From positions 62,001 to 126,000 of the forward strand of contig NZ_BAOS01000017.1 of NCBI RefSeq assembly GCF_002443295.1: a DNA stretch of 64,000 nucleotides, given 5' to 3'. The notes under the pieces are model-generated. The model made no database searches. It was not told the DNA's origin and saw nothing but the letters and a program-made list of their open reading frames with translations. Both the position numbers and the translations under genes were made by a program. Source of the DNA: Candidatus Scalindua japonica. GTDB lineage: Bacteria > Planctomycetota > Brocadiia > Brocadiales > Scalinduaceae. Positions 24,177 to 32,803 of the stretch are shown one piece after another (positions within the stretch are counted from its first letter, which is position 1; every line of letters starts with the position of its first letter).

Positions 24177-25196
24177 TTAATCGCGTTTTGCAACAAAAAT
24201 CTGATTAACATTTGCCTGCACAACAGACTCTTCCTGTACAATCTCTCTGGTTTCATCAACCAGTTTTTTTGCAGAGTTAAATGAATTTTCTATTTCCCGG
24301 CTGTCGGGGCCATACGCGGCAAACTTGACCATATCGCAGTGCTCCAGAAAATTTCCAACGAGTTCTTTGTGCTCTCCTGATAACTTCCCGGTCACCGTCA
24401 TCTCTAACAAAAACTCTTCTGTTGTCCTTTCAGGGGCCATCAGTTTAAATCTGTTCTCAATATAATACCTGACTATATTTGACAGTCGATAATAATACTC
24501 CTTTATCTGGCCCTTCGATATCAAATCCATCGCCCTTAAACTCTCAAGGTCATTATAGGCGATCTGATGGGAGGAAAGAGGCTCCGGTATAGATTCAACC
24601 TCCCGGTGTTTTCTGTGATATATATAATGCGCAATAACTGCTGCCAGTACCAAGACTCCAAAAATTATTCCAATAATTACATATAACTTGTAATAATTTT
24701 TGTGTAGTGCTACTGGAGGTTTAATATCCCTGACATCACTGGCGTCCGCATCCAGAATGGTCACAACCTCAACAAAAATTTCAGTTGTTTTCACCATCTT
24801 TACTTCAGACTTAAGCTTCTCTTTGTATTCAATTTCAAAAGAGGGGATTATATAAGAACTTGCTTTGTATGTTTCCAGAATATACTTGTATTCCCTTGTA
24901 GTTCTTCCTTCCTCTTCCTCAATATCCTCAGTAGTAAACTCCTTTACTGTAAGCCCTCCAATTTTATCTTTTGTCTCGGGGGGAAAAACTTCTACATCTT
25001 CAGGAAAATCTATCGTTATCTTATAATTTATTTTATCTCCAATAGTGACCCTTGCCATATCAACATTAGCATTTACGTTAATAAGTTGTTTAGAACTCTC
25101 TTCTGTTAATACTCCTTGTGCCTGGCACGTATCTTCTGCATACGTGAATAGCATTGCTATGAAAATAATTATTTTGTATCTAATGATATTTTTCAT
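24177..25196 (-). CDS. BatD-like/DUF4381-type membrane protein
   Basis: From the ATG at 25196 the protein has 339 residues with a signal peptide (IIRYKIIIFIAMLFTYAEDT). A beta-rich periplasmic domain of about 150 residues (VNANVDMARVTIGDKINYKI) follows, then a membrane helix (LYVIIGIIFGVLVLAAVIAHY) and a helical cytoplasmic part (YYYRLSNIVRYYIENRFKL). This resembles the small BatD-like/DUF4381 proteins that sit between the DUF58 and BatA genes in many bacteria. A longer reading frame up to 25355 would add MVAALQKRDL..., but that extension runs into a MITE-like repeat (25341-25431), so I reject it. It is the first surviving gene of the contiguous bat block. Confidence 0.75.
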   Translation of the reverse strand: MKNIIRYKIIIFIAMLFTYAEDTCQAQGVLTEESSKQLINVNANVDMARVTIGDKINYKITIDFPEDVEVFPPETKDKIGGLTVKEFTTEDIEEEEGRTTREYKYILETYKASSYIIPSFEIEYKEKLKSEVKMVKTTEIFVEVVTILDADASDVRDIKPPVALHKNYYKLYVIIGIIFGVLVLAAVIAHYIYHRKHREVESIPEPLSSHQIAYNDLESLRAMDLISKGQIKEYYYRLSNIVRYYIENRFKLMAPERTTEEFLLEMTVTGKLSGEHKELVGNFLEHCDMVKFAAYGPDSREIENSFNSAKKLVDETREIVQEESVVQANVNQIFVAKRD

Positions 25197-25340
25197 ACTA
25201 ACTTTAATCGGTTTAAGAATTTCGAACGGGAGCACTTCTAATTTATTGTAGATAATAAAGACGGTATTCCTGCCTATCGTCAGTAATGTCATTGAATTAA
25301 GAGATCCGTTTTTAACAAGTAAAAACAAATCTCTTTTTTG

Positions 25341-25431
25341 AAGTGCAGCGACCATATCGCTACTTTAAAGTGTGCTTCATCACAGATACTGCACACCTCA
25401 TTTATTGACTTTCGGCATTTTACGTGCACTT
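25341..25431. repeat. MITE-like repeat, copy 1
   Basis: The element is bounded by the 7-bp inverted repeats AAGTGCA (25341-25347) and TGCACTT (25425-25431). It shares the pattern AGTGCAGYGACC...CTACTTTAA...TCATCAC with a second element at 51899-51973. The insertion artificially extends the reading frame of the next gene. The element encodes nothing. Confidence 0.6.
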
Positions 25432-25543
25432 AAGGCACTTCAAGCTTATTTGCGGCGATGCCGCACTATCCATTAAACCCAAAAAGTAAATTTAATGTTC
25501 CCAAAAGAATCTATAACACAACGAGTTAATTCATCTGCTATGT

Positions 25544-25734
25544 CTATTTCATAGGGTTTATCCCAAGGTCTTTGCATATTTTTCTAACCAGATTATCTTT
25601 AATTTCAGTATGCCTGGGAACAGCTGATCGTTTATTCATCTCAGAATTAATCCACCATGAATGCTTCCCACCTTCTCTAACAAAATTTACAACTATTTTG
25701 CCTTTAGATATTTTATTAATGCATTATGCTTCAT
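25544..25734 (-). pseudogene. hicA: hicA-like toxin gene, frameshifted
   Basis: The start ATG overlaps the hicB stop (ATGA). It reads MKHNALIKYLKA and then hits stops, but shifting frame restores NFVREGGKHSWWINSE, NKRSAVPRHTEIKDN and VRKICKDLGI, the mRNA-interferase HicA pattern with its catalytic histidine (GGKH). The total length (191 bp) is not a multiple of three, in line with one frameshift near 25690-25697. The toxin is probably inactive. It lies in the debris between the DUF58 gene and the rest of the bat locus. Confidence 0.7.
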
Positions 25735-25943
25735 AATGCAATTTGTTCTTCATAGTAGCCAGTGCCTGCTGACGTAATTGCGTCTTGTCGATTAAATTTT
25801 ACAGCCTCCTCCAAAGTAACTTTTAAAGTTTCCATTAATTCTTCTCGTGATTTTTTCTGGCAATTAACTCCCGATATCTCTTCAATCCATCCAATCCAAC
25901 AATCATCTTCTTGTTTAATTACTGCTGTATATGAATTATTCAT
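25731..25943 (-). CDS. hicB: HicB-family antitoxin
   Basis: The 70-residue protein reads SYTAVIKQEDDCWIGWIEEI, then SGVNCQKKSREELMETLKVT, the partial RNase H-like fold of HicB antitoxins, without an added DNA-binding domain. In hicBA-order loci the antitoxin is translated first and the toxin overlaps it by 4 bp, exactly as seen here. Because the toxin frame is broken, the antitoxin is probably a leftover. It sits in a stretch of degraded genes and may have arrived by transfer. Confidence 0.75.
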   Translation of the reverse strand: MNNSYTAVIKQEDDCWIGWIEEISGVNCQKKSREELMETLKVTLEEAVKFNRQDAITSAGTGYYEEQIAL

Positions 25944-26056
25944 ATTTATTAATTACCTCAAATTAATTTTATAAATTTCATACAACACAGAAATAAAACC
26001 TGTTGCATGACTTTTATGTACCGCCCAGCCAAAATTAGCGAACAACATGAATCGAA

Positions 26057-26388
26057 CTAATCTTTAACTCCAAATCCGTCGAGTGCTTCTCTCTTCAATG
26101 GCAGAATACCAGTCCTATGAAGTCCCATTTCTTCTTCACAATTCGCGATATGGATAAATTTGCGCCGTTCCAAATGACGATGCCCTAAAGTAATCATAAT
26201 TCGGGCTAATGAGGCAATAATAAGTAAAGTTGCGCCACTATTGTTGTAAGTGGAATACCGAATCTAGCGTCTACCATTACAAGTCCAGCGGCGAGCACTG
26301 CTTCCATCTGCAACACTTTCCAGGTTTGGTCTCTTGCATGATGATGATCTTTCCAAGCAGCTTGCCTTGAAGCAATTCAAGCATCACT
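26057..26388 (-). pseudogene. Degraded membrane-protein gene
   Basis: Two reading frames together make one protein-like stretch. The first reads QAAWKDHHHARDQTWKVLQ, then MEAVLAAGLVMVDARFGIPL. After a frame change it continues ASLARIMITLGHRHLERRKF, then IHIANCEEEMGLHR. Two hydrophobic segments separated by charged loops resemble small conserved octameric or regulatory membrane proteins, but I cannot name the family with confidence. Stops and a frameshift show it is dead. The remainder of 25944-26520 has no other gene. Confidence 0.4.
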
Positions 26389-26520
26389 TTCTAGTTTATG
26401 CCCATTTGGTTTTCCTGACAAATCAAATCCTCTCTGTTATATAAGTGAATAACGTTAACAAGAAATTGATAAGCGTTTATTAGTCAAAAACATAGACAAG
26501 CAAGTTTATCCATACAACCG

Positions 26521-27402
26521 TTAGTACTGCAGCCTCTTTTCCCTCGTCCTGAAGAATCTCATAATCGGTTCTACATATGAACTGTCAGTCCTCACGTCAA
26601 CCAGGTCGACACCCATACCTCTAAATAATTTTGCCCTCTCCTCCATGTTTTTGGTATTAAATCTGTTAAACCTTTCCATCATCTTTCTGTCTGATGTATC
26701 TATAAGCGTTATCTCACCGGTCTCGGCGTCCTCCAACTCAACAAAACCAACATTTGGTATCTCCAGTTCCCTGGGATCTGTTATGGAAACCGCCACCATA
26801 TCGTGCCGCTTGTTTGCAATACGTAAAACACGTTCAAATCCTTCGGTTATAAAGTCCGAAAGCAGGAAGCAGACTGTCTTACGCCTGGTAACCTTAAGGA
26901 GATATTCAAGGGCTATTGATATATCCGTACCCTTATTTTCCGGTTTGAAATAAAGCACCTCTCTGATCACACGAAGAACATGTGTCTTTCCCTTCTTTGG
27001 AGGAACAAATTTTTCAATCTTATCGGTAAAAAGAATAAGGCCGACCTTGTCATTATTCCTTACTGCAGAGAAGGCAAGCACAGCACAAATCTCAGTAGCA
27101 ATCTCATTTTTCAACTGTGTCATACTCCCAAACTCTCCTGAAAAGCTGAGATCAACCAGAAACATAATGGTCAATTCCCTCTCTTCCGTATACCTCTTTA
27201 TGTATGGATGGCCCAGGCGCGCCGTAACATTCCAGTCAATTGTACGGATGTCATCTCCCGCCTGATATTCCCTTACCTCGTCAAACTCCATACCACGGCC
27301 TTTGAAGACGCTAACATACTCACCGGCCAATACATCATTTACAAGACGGCTTGAGCGAATCTGTATCTGTTTTACCTTTTTTAGTATTTCCTTTGGGATC
27401 AT
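26521..27402 (-). CDS. DUF58 domain protein (vWA-like, Bat/MoxR-associated)
   Basis: The 293-residue cytoplasmic protein opens ILKKVKQIQIRSSRLVNDVL, then GEYVSVFKGRGMEFDEVREY and GDDIRTIDWNVTARLGHPYI, the DUF58 signature. A vWA-like half follows with IMFLVDLSFSGEFG, where the metal-site spacing DxSxS is retained. DUF58 proteins normally lie directly after a MoxR AAA+ ATPase gene and before the bat genes. Here upstream sequence is the divergent hdr promoter and no moxR is present. The next bat gene is about 1.3 kb away, separated by hicAB, a membrane-protein relic and a MITE. The function is likely in envelope protein assembly. Confidence 0.88.
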   Translation of the reverse strand: MIPKEILKKVKQIQIRSSRLVNDVLAGEYVSVFKGRGMEFDEVREYQAGDDIRTIDWNVTARLGHPYIKRYTEERELTIMFLVDLSFSGEFGSMTQLKNEIATEICAVLAFSAVRNNDKVGLILFTDKIEKFVPPKKGKTHVLRVIREVLYFKPENKGTDISIALEYLLKVTRRKTVCFLLSDFITEGFERVLRIANKRHDMVAVSITDPRELEIPNVGFVELEDAETGEITLIDTSDRKMMERFNRFNTKNMEERAKLFRGMGVDLVDVRTDSSYVEPIMRFFRTREKRLQY

Positions 27403-27617
27403 GATGAAAATAATAAGGATTCAGGGCCATATAAAATTGGATTACCACCTGCAGGAAAGCAGGAGAAGAAAAATGCCCTCTGTAAATTTACAATATTTAT
27501 ACTATAATAGAAAAAAACAAAATTTCAAGTTAATGTATTTTAAGTGGTTTATACCATTCTCCAGTTTAAGAATACCCTCTCTTTGTCCTCATAATTTATC
27601 AAAAAATATTAAATTTT

Positions 27618-27647
27618 TTGACATTCATTTGTCCTTTATAGTATAAT
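27618..27647 (+). promoter_or_regulatory. Consensus promoter of the hdr operon
   Basis: TTGACA at 27618-27623 and TATAAT at 27642-27647 are both perfect, separated by 18 bp. Predicted initiation is near 27654, giving a leader of about 74 nt to hdrC. The divergent DUF58 gene starts at 27402. Confidence 0.75.
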
Positions 27648-27675
27648 CATGCTTTCTAAATTTTCAGAAGCGATT

Positions 27676-27705
27676 AAGATCCTGAATAAAAAGGGATCTT
27701 TTTTT
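27676..27705 (+). terminator. Terminator-like hairpin in the hdr leader
   Basis: A 7-bp stem (AAGATCC at 27676-27682, GGATCTT at 27694-27700) with an 11-nt loop runs into seven consecutive T (27699-27705). It lies after the predicted start of transcription and 22 bp before hdrC. It could attenuate the operon or end a short RNA of about 50 nt. Confidence 0.6.
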
Positions 27706-27727
27706 ACATAAATTGTTTTAACTATAA

Positions 27728-28294
27728 ATGAAGATTAAAATTACAACAAAAGAGTTAACATCTGATTTCGCAAAGGAAGTAAAAGAGAGAAGTGGAATAG
27801 ATGTTAAAAAATGTTATCAATGTGGTAAGTGTACAGCAGGGTGTCCTGTAGCGTATGAGATGGACTACATGCCAAACCAGATAATAAGGTTAGTGCAGAT
27901 CGGAGCAAGGAAGGAAGCTCTAAGTTCCAGAACAATCTGGCTATGTGCTTCCTGTATTACGTGTAGCACAAGGTGTCCTAAAGAGGTAAAGATCGCAGAA
28001 TTAATGGACGTTTTAAGGGAAATGGCGCTTGAAGAAGGTGTGGCAAACCCGATGGAAAAGGATATTACCACTTTTCACGAGGCATTTCTTAACTCAGTCA
28101 AGAAACACGGTCGAATCTCTGAGTGCGGTATGATAATGGAGTACAAAAGAAAGAGGCCTAAGGCCGCTTTAAAGTCTGCTTTACAAGATCTGTCTGATGG
28201 TTCGCAATTGATGCTCAAAGGAAAATTATCACTGGCACCACACAATATTAAAGGCAAGGACAGTATTAAACGAATTTTCGAAAAACTTCAATAA
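27728..28294 (+). CDS. hdrC: Heterodisulfide reductase subunit C-like protein
   Basis: The 188-residue protein carries two CxxCxxCxxxC motifs for 4Fe-4S clusters: C29/C32/C35/C39 (CYQCGKCTAGCP) and C73/C76/C79/C83 (CASCITCSTRCP). That is the HdrC arrangement, passing electrons between the HdrA flavin and HdrB. The C-terminal part (KRPKAALKSALQDL) is lysine-rich. It is the first gene of a co-directional cluster hdrC-hdrB-hdrA-flxD-flxC-flxB-flxA-mobB, behind a perfect promoter. No clear ribosome-binding site precedes the ATG. It is soluble, with no membrane helices, so the complex is expected to be cytoplasmic. Confidence 0.92.
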   Translation: MKIKITTKELTSDFAKEVKERSGIDVKKCYQCGKCTAGCPVAYEMDYMPNQIIRLVQIGARKEALSSRTIWLCASCITCSTRCPKEVKIAELMDVLREMALEEGVANPMEKDITTFHEAFLNSVKKHGRISECGMIMEYKRKRPKAALKSALQDLSDGSQLMLKGKLSLAPHNIKGKDSIKRIFEKLQ

Positions 28295-28314
28295 ATTTTA
28301 AATAAATAATAATA

Positions 28315-29216
28315 GTGACAGAAGAAACAAAAAAACAAAAATAGGTTATTATCCGGGCTGCGCAATCACAAAGTGCTCTACGTCTGAAGAGTACGGTACC
28401 TCCGTTTTGGGTGTTTCCGAAGTTATAGGCCCTGAACTGGAAGAGATCAACGACTGGAACTGCTGTGGAGCCTCTTCAGGCCACGCGACAAATCATAAAC
28501 TGTCTACCGCCCTGTCAGTGAGAAATATCAGTCTGGCAGATAAGGACGGTTATGATGAAGTCCTCGCACCGTGTCCTATGTGCTCTCAAAGATTGATTAT
28601 TTCCCAGAACGACGTACAGGAAGATAAAAAGCTGAGAGAGGAAGTAGAAGATGCTATAGAAATGCCAATCAGTAACAATGTCAAGGTTTCAAACTACCTT
28701 GAAATTGTAAAAAACTATAGCATGGATGAGATTGCGGAGAAACAGAAGAAGAAACCGGAAGGTTTGAAGGTAGCCAGTTATTACGGATGTCTTCTGGTGC
28801 GACCACCTAAAGTACTTAAATTTGACGATCCTGAAAACCCCAAGACTATGGACGAGATTGTAACAGCAATAGGTGCTGAAGCTGTAGATTGGGAATTTAA
28901 AACAAGCTGCTGTGGTGGTGGTTTTACGCTCAGCCGGACGGATGTAGTTGTTAAATTAACTAATGATATTCTGGAAGGCGCTGTTGAAGCAGGTGCCAAT
29001 GCCATAGCCGTAGCCTGCCCTATGTGCCATGCAAATCTGGACATGAAGCAGAGTAACATAGAGAAAGAGTATGGCCGCAGATTCAATATCCCTATCGTGT
29101 ATATCTCAGAGCTTATTGGTCTTGCACTTGGACTGAAGCCAAAAGACCTCGGAATGGATAAACACTTTATAGATACTGGTTCTGTCATTAATGCATTTTC
29201 AAATATAGAAAAATAA
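28315..29216 (+). CDS. hdrB: Heterodisulfide reductase subunit B-like protein, start region irregular
   Basis: Two CCG (cysteine-rich) domains are visible: YYPGCAITKC...DWNCCGASSGH...CPMC and SYYGCLLVRP...KTSCCGGGF...CPMCHANLD. They bind the catalytic 4Fe-4S clusters of HdrB. The family N-terminus IGYYPGCAITKCSTSEEYG is encoded from 28341, yet that frame has no ATG, GTG or TTG between a stop at 28299 and TTG at 28407. Starting at 28407 would lose conserved cysteines. A GTG at 28315 leads into the right frame only if one base is added in the A-rich tract at 28329-28341. An assembly error, slippage or a non-standard start are possible. Coordinates given include that GTG. The domains themselves are intact. 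Confidence 0.8.
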
Positions 29217-29297
29217 ATCTCCTGATCCCCTCTTTTTTTTATTGAAAAGAGATTACAAGAGGAGTTTTTATAAAGAGTTAATAAAAGGAGTATGTAA

Positions 29298-31346
29298 GTG
29301 AGTAAAAAGATCGGTGTTTTTGTCTGTCATTGTGGTACGAATATCTCTGCCACTGTTGACGTTGAAAAAGTTGCCGAAGAGGCTAAAAAGAACAACCCGG
29401 GCGTTTCATACACAACTACCTACAAATATATGTGTTCAGACCCCGGCCAGAAACTCTTGAGGGACAAAATCAAGGAAGAGGGTCTGGACGGCGTTGTTGT
29501 GGCTGCCTGTTCTCCAAAAATGCATGAACATACATTCCGTAATGCTTCCAAAAAAGCAGGTATGAACCCATACCATGTAGAAATCTCAAATCTCAGGGAA
29601 CAGTGTTCGTGGGTCCATCCGGATAAACCCACAGGAACAGAAAAATCTGTCGATCTCGTAAGGATGATGACCGAAAAGACCAGAAAAGATAAATCCCTGA
29701 ATCCCATTAAAGTGCCGGTAACAAGACGTGCTCTCGTCATTGGTGGAGGTATTGCCGGAATACAGGCAGCTTTGGATATTGCTGATGCAGGACATGAAGT
29801 TATTATGGTTGAGCGAGAGGCCTCGATAGGCGGCCACATGGCCCAACTATCTGAAACTTTCCCCACCCTCGACTGTTCACAATGTATTATGACACCGAAG
29901 ATGGTGGAGCTTGCACAGCATGAAAATATTACGCTATACACTTGGTCTGAAATAGAAGCGGTTGATGGCTATATTGGCAACTTCGATGTCAAAATACGAA
30001 AAAAAGCCAGGTCAGTTGATCTTGACCTGTGTACCGGATGCAGCTCATGCTGGCAAGTGTGCCCCAGTAAAAAGATAAAAAGTGAATTTGACATGGGACT
30101 TGGAAACAGAACAGCTATCTATATTCCGTTTCCACAGGCGATCCCCAGTAAACCTGTAATCGACAGGGAACACTGCTTACTGTATAAAGATGCACGCAAA
30201 AAAGATATTCCGCCAAATGATTCAAAAGTTTGTAGAAAGTGTTTAGACATTTGTCCTATAGCACCTGTCAAGGCTATCGACTACTCTCAGGTAGATGAAT
30301 TTGTTTCTGAGAAAGTAGGAGCCATTATTGTTGCAACAGGTTATAAAGAGCTTGATGACACAAGTATGTATGGTGAATATGGCGGTGGTAAATATAAAGA
30401 TGTAATATCCGGCCTACAATTTGAACGTCTTGCAAGCGCTTCGGGCCCAACCGAAGGTGAAATACAGAGACCCTCTGACGGAAAGGTGCCGGAGATAATC
30501 GTATTTATCCAATGTGTGGGATCCAGAGACCCTGCAAAGGGATGTTCATATTGTTCCAAGACCTGTTGTATGTATACGGCCAAGCATACCATGTTGTATA
30601 AACACAAAGTGCATCATGGACATGCATACGTCTTCTATATTGATATCAGATGCCCCGGAAAAGACTATGAAGAGTTTTCACTAAGGGCAATAGAAGAAGA
30701 AGGCGCAACCTATCTCAGAGGACGTGTATCGAGGATTTATAAAAAAGGCGACAAACTTGTTGTACTTGGAGCGGATACTTTAACCGGTTCAGTGGTAGAG
30801 ATTGAGGCTGATATGGTTGTACTCGCGTCCGCAATGAAAGCACAGGATGATGCAGAAAAATTTGCGCAAAAGCTGAGCATTCAATATAACAAAGATAAAT
30901 TTTTCTCAGAGATACACCCAAAGCTGAAACCGGTAGAGAGTAGCAGTGCCGGCATATTCCTGGCAGGAACATGTCAGGGGCCAAAAGACATACCGGAGAC
31001 AGTCGCACAGGCGGGTGCTGCGGCAAGTAAGGCACTTGCGCTGCTATCGTCCGAAGAGCTGGAACGTGAACCGGTTGTTGCTAAAGTAGACAGACTCCCT
31101 GCACCAATATTTTCAACCTGTATTGGATGTTTCTATTGTCAAAGGGTATGTCCATATGGCGCGATTGAGGAAGAAGATATCAAGGCCAGAGACGGTAGTA
31201 CAATAAAGACCGTTGCAAAGGTAAATGTAGGACTTTGCCAGGGATGCGGTTTGTGCGCGGCAACATGCAGATCCAAGAGCGTTGAGTTGGCTGGTTTTAA
31301 CGACGAACAAGTCTTCGCGGAGATTAATTCTGTTGAATTTAATTAA
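29298..31346 (+). CDS. hdrA: Heterodisulfide reductase subunit A-like flavoprotein
   Basis: The 682-residue protein starts at GTG with a good ribosome-binding site (AAAAGGAG). Residues 1-135 form the N-terminal domain (FVCHCGTNISATVDVEKVAE). The FAD Rossmann motif is VIGGGIAGIQAALDIADAGH at about 147-166. Cysteines at CSQC, CTGCSSCWQVCP and a further group (CRKCLDICP) mark inserted Fe-S sites, and two C-terminal 4Fe-4S motifs are present (CIGCFYCQRVCP and CQGCGLCAATC). HdrA is the flavin-based electron-bifurcating subunit. It sits between hdrB and mvhD, the order expected for an Hdr complex fed by an Mvh/Flx module. Family length matches. Confidence 0.95.
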   Translation: MSKKIGVFVCHCGTNISATVDVEKVAEEAKKNNPGVSYTTTYKYMCSDPGQKLLRDKIKEEGLDGVVVAACSPKMHEHTFRNASKKAGMNPYHVEISNLREQCSWVHPDKPTGTEKSVDLVRMMTEKTRKDKSLNPIKVPVTRRALVIGGGIAGIQAALDIADAGHEVIMVEREASIGGHMAQLSETFPTLDCSQCIMTPKMVELAQHENITLYTWSEIEAVDGYIGNFDVKIRKKARSVDLDLCTGCSSCWQVCPSKKIKSEFDMGLGNRTAIYIPFPQAIPSKPVIDREHCLLYKDARKKDIPPNDSKVCRKCLDICPIAPVKAIDYSQVDEFVSEKVGAIIVATGYKELDDTSMYGEYGGGKYKDVISGLQFERLASASGPTEGEIQRPSDGKVPEIIVFIQCVGSRDPAKGCSYCSKTCCMYTAKHTMLYKHKVHHGHAYVFYIDIRCPGKDYEEFSLRAIEEEGATYLRGRVSRIYKKGDKLVVLGADTLTGSVVEIEADMVVLASAMKAQDDAEKFAQKLSIQYNKDKFFSEIHPKLKPVESSSAGIFLAGTCQGPKDIPETVAQAGAAASKALALLSSEELEREPVVAKVDRLPAPIFSTCIGCFYCQRVCPYGAIEEEDIKARDGSTIKTVAKVNVGLCQGCGLCAATCRSKSVELAGFNDEQVFAEINSVEFN

Positions 31347-31363
31347 GAGTATTAATAAATACA

Positions 31364-31849
31364 ATGTCAGAAACTAAATTTGAACCGAAAATAATTGCCT
31401 TTCTCTGTAACTGGTGTACCTACGCCGGGGCTGACCTTGCGGGTACAGGAAGAAAAGAGTACCAGGCGAATGTACGCATCATTAAACTCCCATGCACTGG
31501 AGGAATAGACCCACTGTTTTTAATAAAGGCATTTGAGCGGGGAGCAGACGGTATCCTGGTTTCAGGATGTCATCCCGGAGATTGCCACTACAATTCCGGT
31601 AATTACCACGCCAGACGTAGATGGAATGTTTTCAGACCGCTGCTTGAATTCTGTGGTATCAATCCGGATCGGATCCAATTCTCATGGATATCCGCAGCAG
31701 AAGGTGGAAAATGGGTTGAGACAATAAACGGAATTGTTGATGCAGTAAGAGAACTTGGACCGTTTGAATCGTATCAGAAGCTTAATACAATCGGCCCTGA
31801 GGTTTCCGTTTCCGGTGGAGCAACTGCTGCATCAAGTGAAACTGGCTGA
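31364..31849 (+). CDS. mvhD: MvhD/FlxD-type hydrogenase iron-sulfur subunit
   Basis: The 161-residue protein reads IIAFLCNWCTYAGADLAGTG, then RIIKLPCTGGIDPLFLIKAF and GILVSGCHPGDCHYNSGNYH, all hallmarks of the MvhD/FrhD 2Fe-2S protein family (PF02662). It links an electron-input module to HdrA. Because flxC-flxB-flxA rather than hydrogenase genes follow, it should be the FlxD-like version that receives electrons from the NAD(P)H-oxidising module. The gene begins 17 bp after hdrA. No NiFe hydrogenase subunits were found in the window. Confidence 0.93.
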   Translation: MSETKFEPKIIAFLCNWCTYAGADLAGTGRKEYQANVRIIKLPCTGGIDPLFLIKAFERGADGILVSGCHPGDCHYNSGNYHARRRWNVFRPLLEFCGINPDRIQFSWISAAEGGKWVETINGIVDAVRELGPFESYQKLNTIGPEVSVSGGATAASSETG

Positions 31850-31913
31850 TTTAATTAGTAAGACATGGCAGGTTTACGTACCTGCATTTATATATGATAT
31901 GGAGATGAGGTAA

Positions 31914-32759
31914 ATGATTGAGGAGCTGAGAAAAAAAGCCGAGGAACTCCTGAAGAACGACACGGTAAAAGTTGTTTTTGGATATGGTGAAGGAAGCGTA
32001 CCGGAAAGGACAAGGCCGGTATTTATTACTAAACCCGAAGACGTAAACAAATTAACGTGGAATAAGTATTGTGTCTATAACCTCACCACCTACCTCAAGA
32101 GACAGGAAACCAGAAAACTTGGAAAACCGGCATTGATACTTAAGGGATGTGATGCAAGGACAATTATCGTCCTCTTAAAAGAGTGCCAGATAAAACGTGA
32201 AGACGTATATATCATTGGTGTCACATGTGATGGTGTAGGAGACCCTCTTGCAGAAAAATGCAAGGCATGCGATGTCCATACTCCACTGATCTACGATGAT
32301 CTGGTTGGTGAGAAGAGAGAAAACAAGGAAGTCCCGTTTGAAGAGAGATACGCTGAGTTGGACGAATATGAAAAGTTGGGTGAAAAGGAAAAATGGGAAT
32401 TCTGGCAAAAACAGTTTGAAAAATGTATCAAGTGTTACGCATGCAGCAATATTTGCCCACTCTGTTTCTGTGATCGATGCATTGTTGAGAAGAACCAACC
32501 TCAGTGGATAGACCCAAGCGCGCATGCGCGCGGTAATCTCTCATGGAACGTTACAAGAGCATATCATTTGGCCGGTAGATGTATTAATTGTGAGGAGTGC
32601 CAGAGAGTGTGTCCGGTAGACATCCCTCTTAACCTTCTTAATAAGAAGCTCGCCAAGGAGGCGGAGAGGAGTTTCAACTACAGACCGGGTTATAATATTG
32701 ATGATGAACTTGCAATGTCTACCTACAAAGAAGACGACGAGCAGGAATTTTTCAAATAA
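31914..32759 (+). CDS. FlxC-like 4Fe-4S dicluster protein
   Basis: The 281-residue protein has an N-terminal domain with ALILKGCDARTIIVLLKECQ, like that of F420-dependent hydrogenase/dehydrogenase beta subunits. Two cluster motifs follow: C171/C174/C177/C181 (CIKCYACSNICP), with extra cysteines in LCFCDRC, and C223/C226/C229/C233 (CINCEECQRVCP). The ribosome-binding site GGAGATGAGG fits the ATG. In Flx-Hdr complexes FlxC carries electrons between the flavin subunit and FlxD. The assignment to FlxC rather than another dicluster protein rests on position and similarity of motifs, so the name is tentative. Confidence 0.78.
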   Translation: MIEELRKKAEELLKNDTVKVVFGYGEGSVPERTRPVFITKPEDVNKLTWNKYCVYNLTTYLKRQETRKLGKPALILKGCDARTIIVLLKECQIKREDVYIIGVTCDGVGDPLAEKCKACDVHTPLIYDDLVGEKRENKEVPFEERYAELDEYEKLGEKEKWEFWQKQFEKCIKCYACSNICPLCFCDRCIVEKNQPQWIDPSAHARGNLSWNVTRAYHLAGRCINCEECQRVCPVDIPLNLLNKKLAKEAERSFNYRPGYNIDDELAMSTYKEDDEQEFFK

Positions 32760-32803
32760 AACAATTATCATAAAATTTTAATCGTATATTTTCAATATAG
32801 ATC

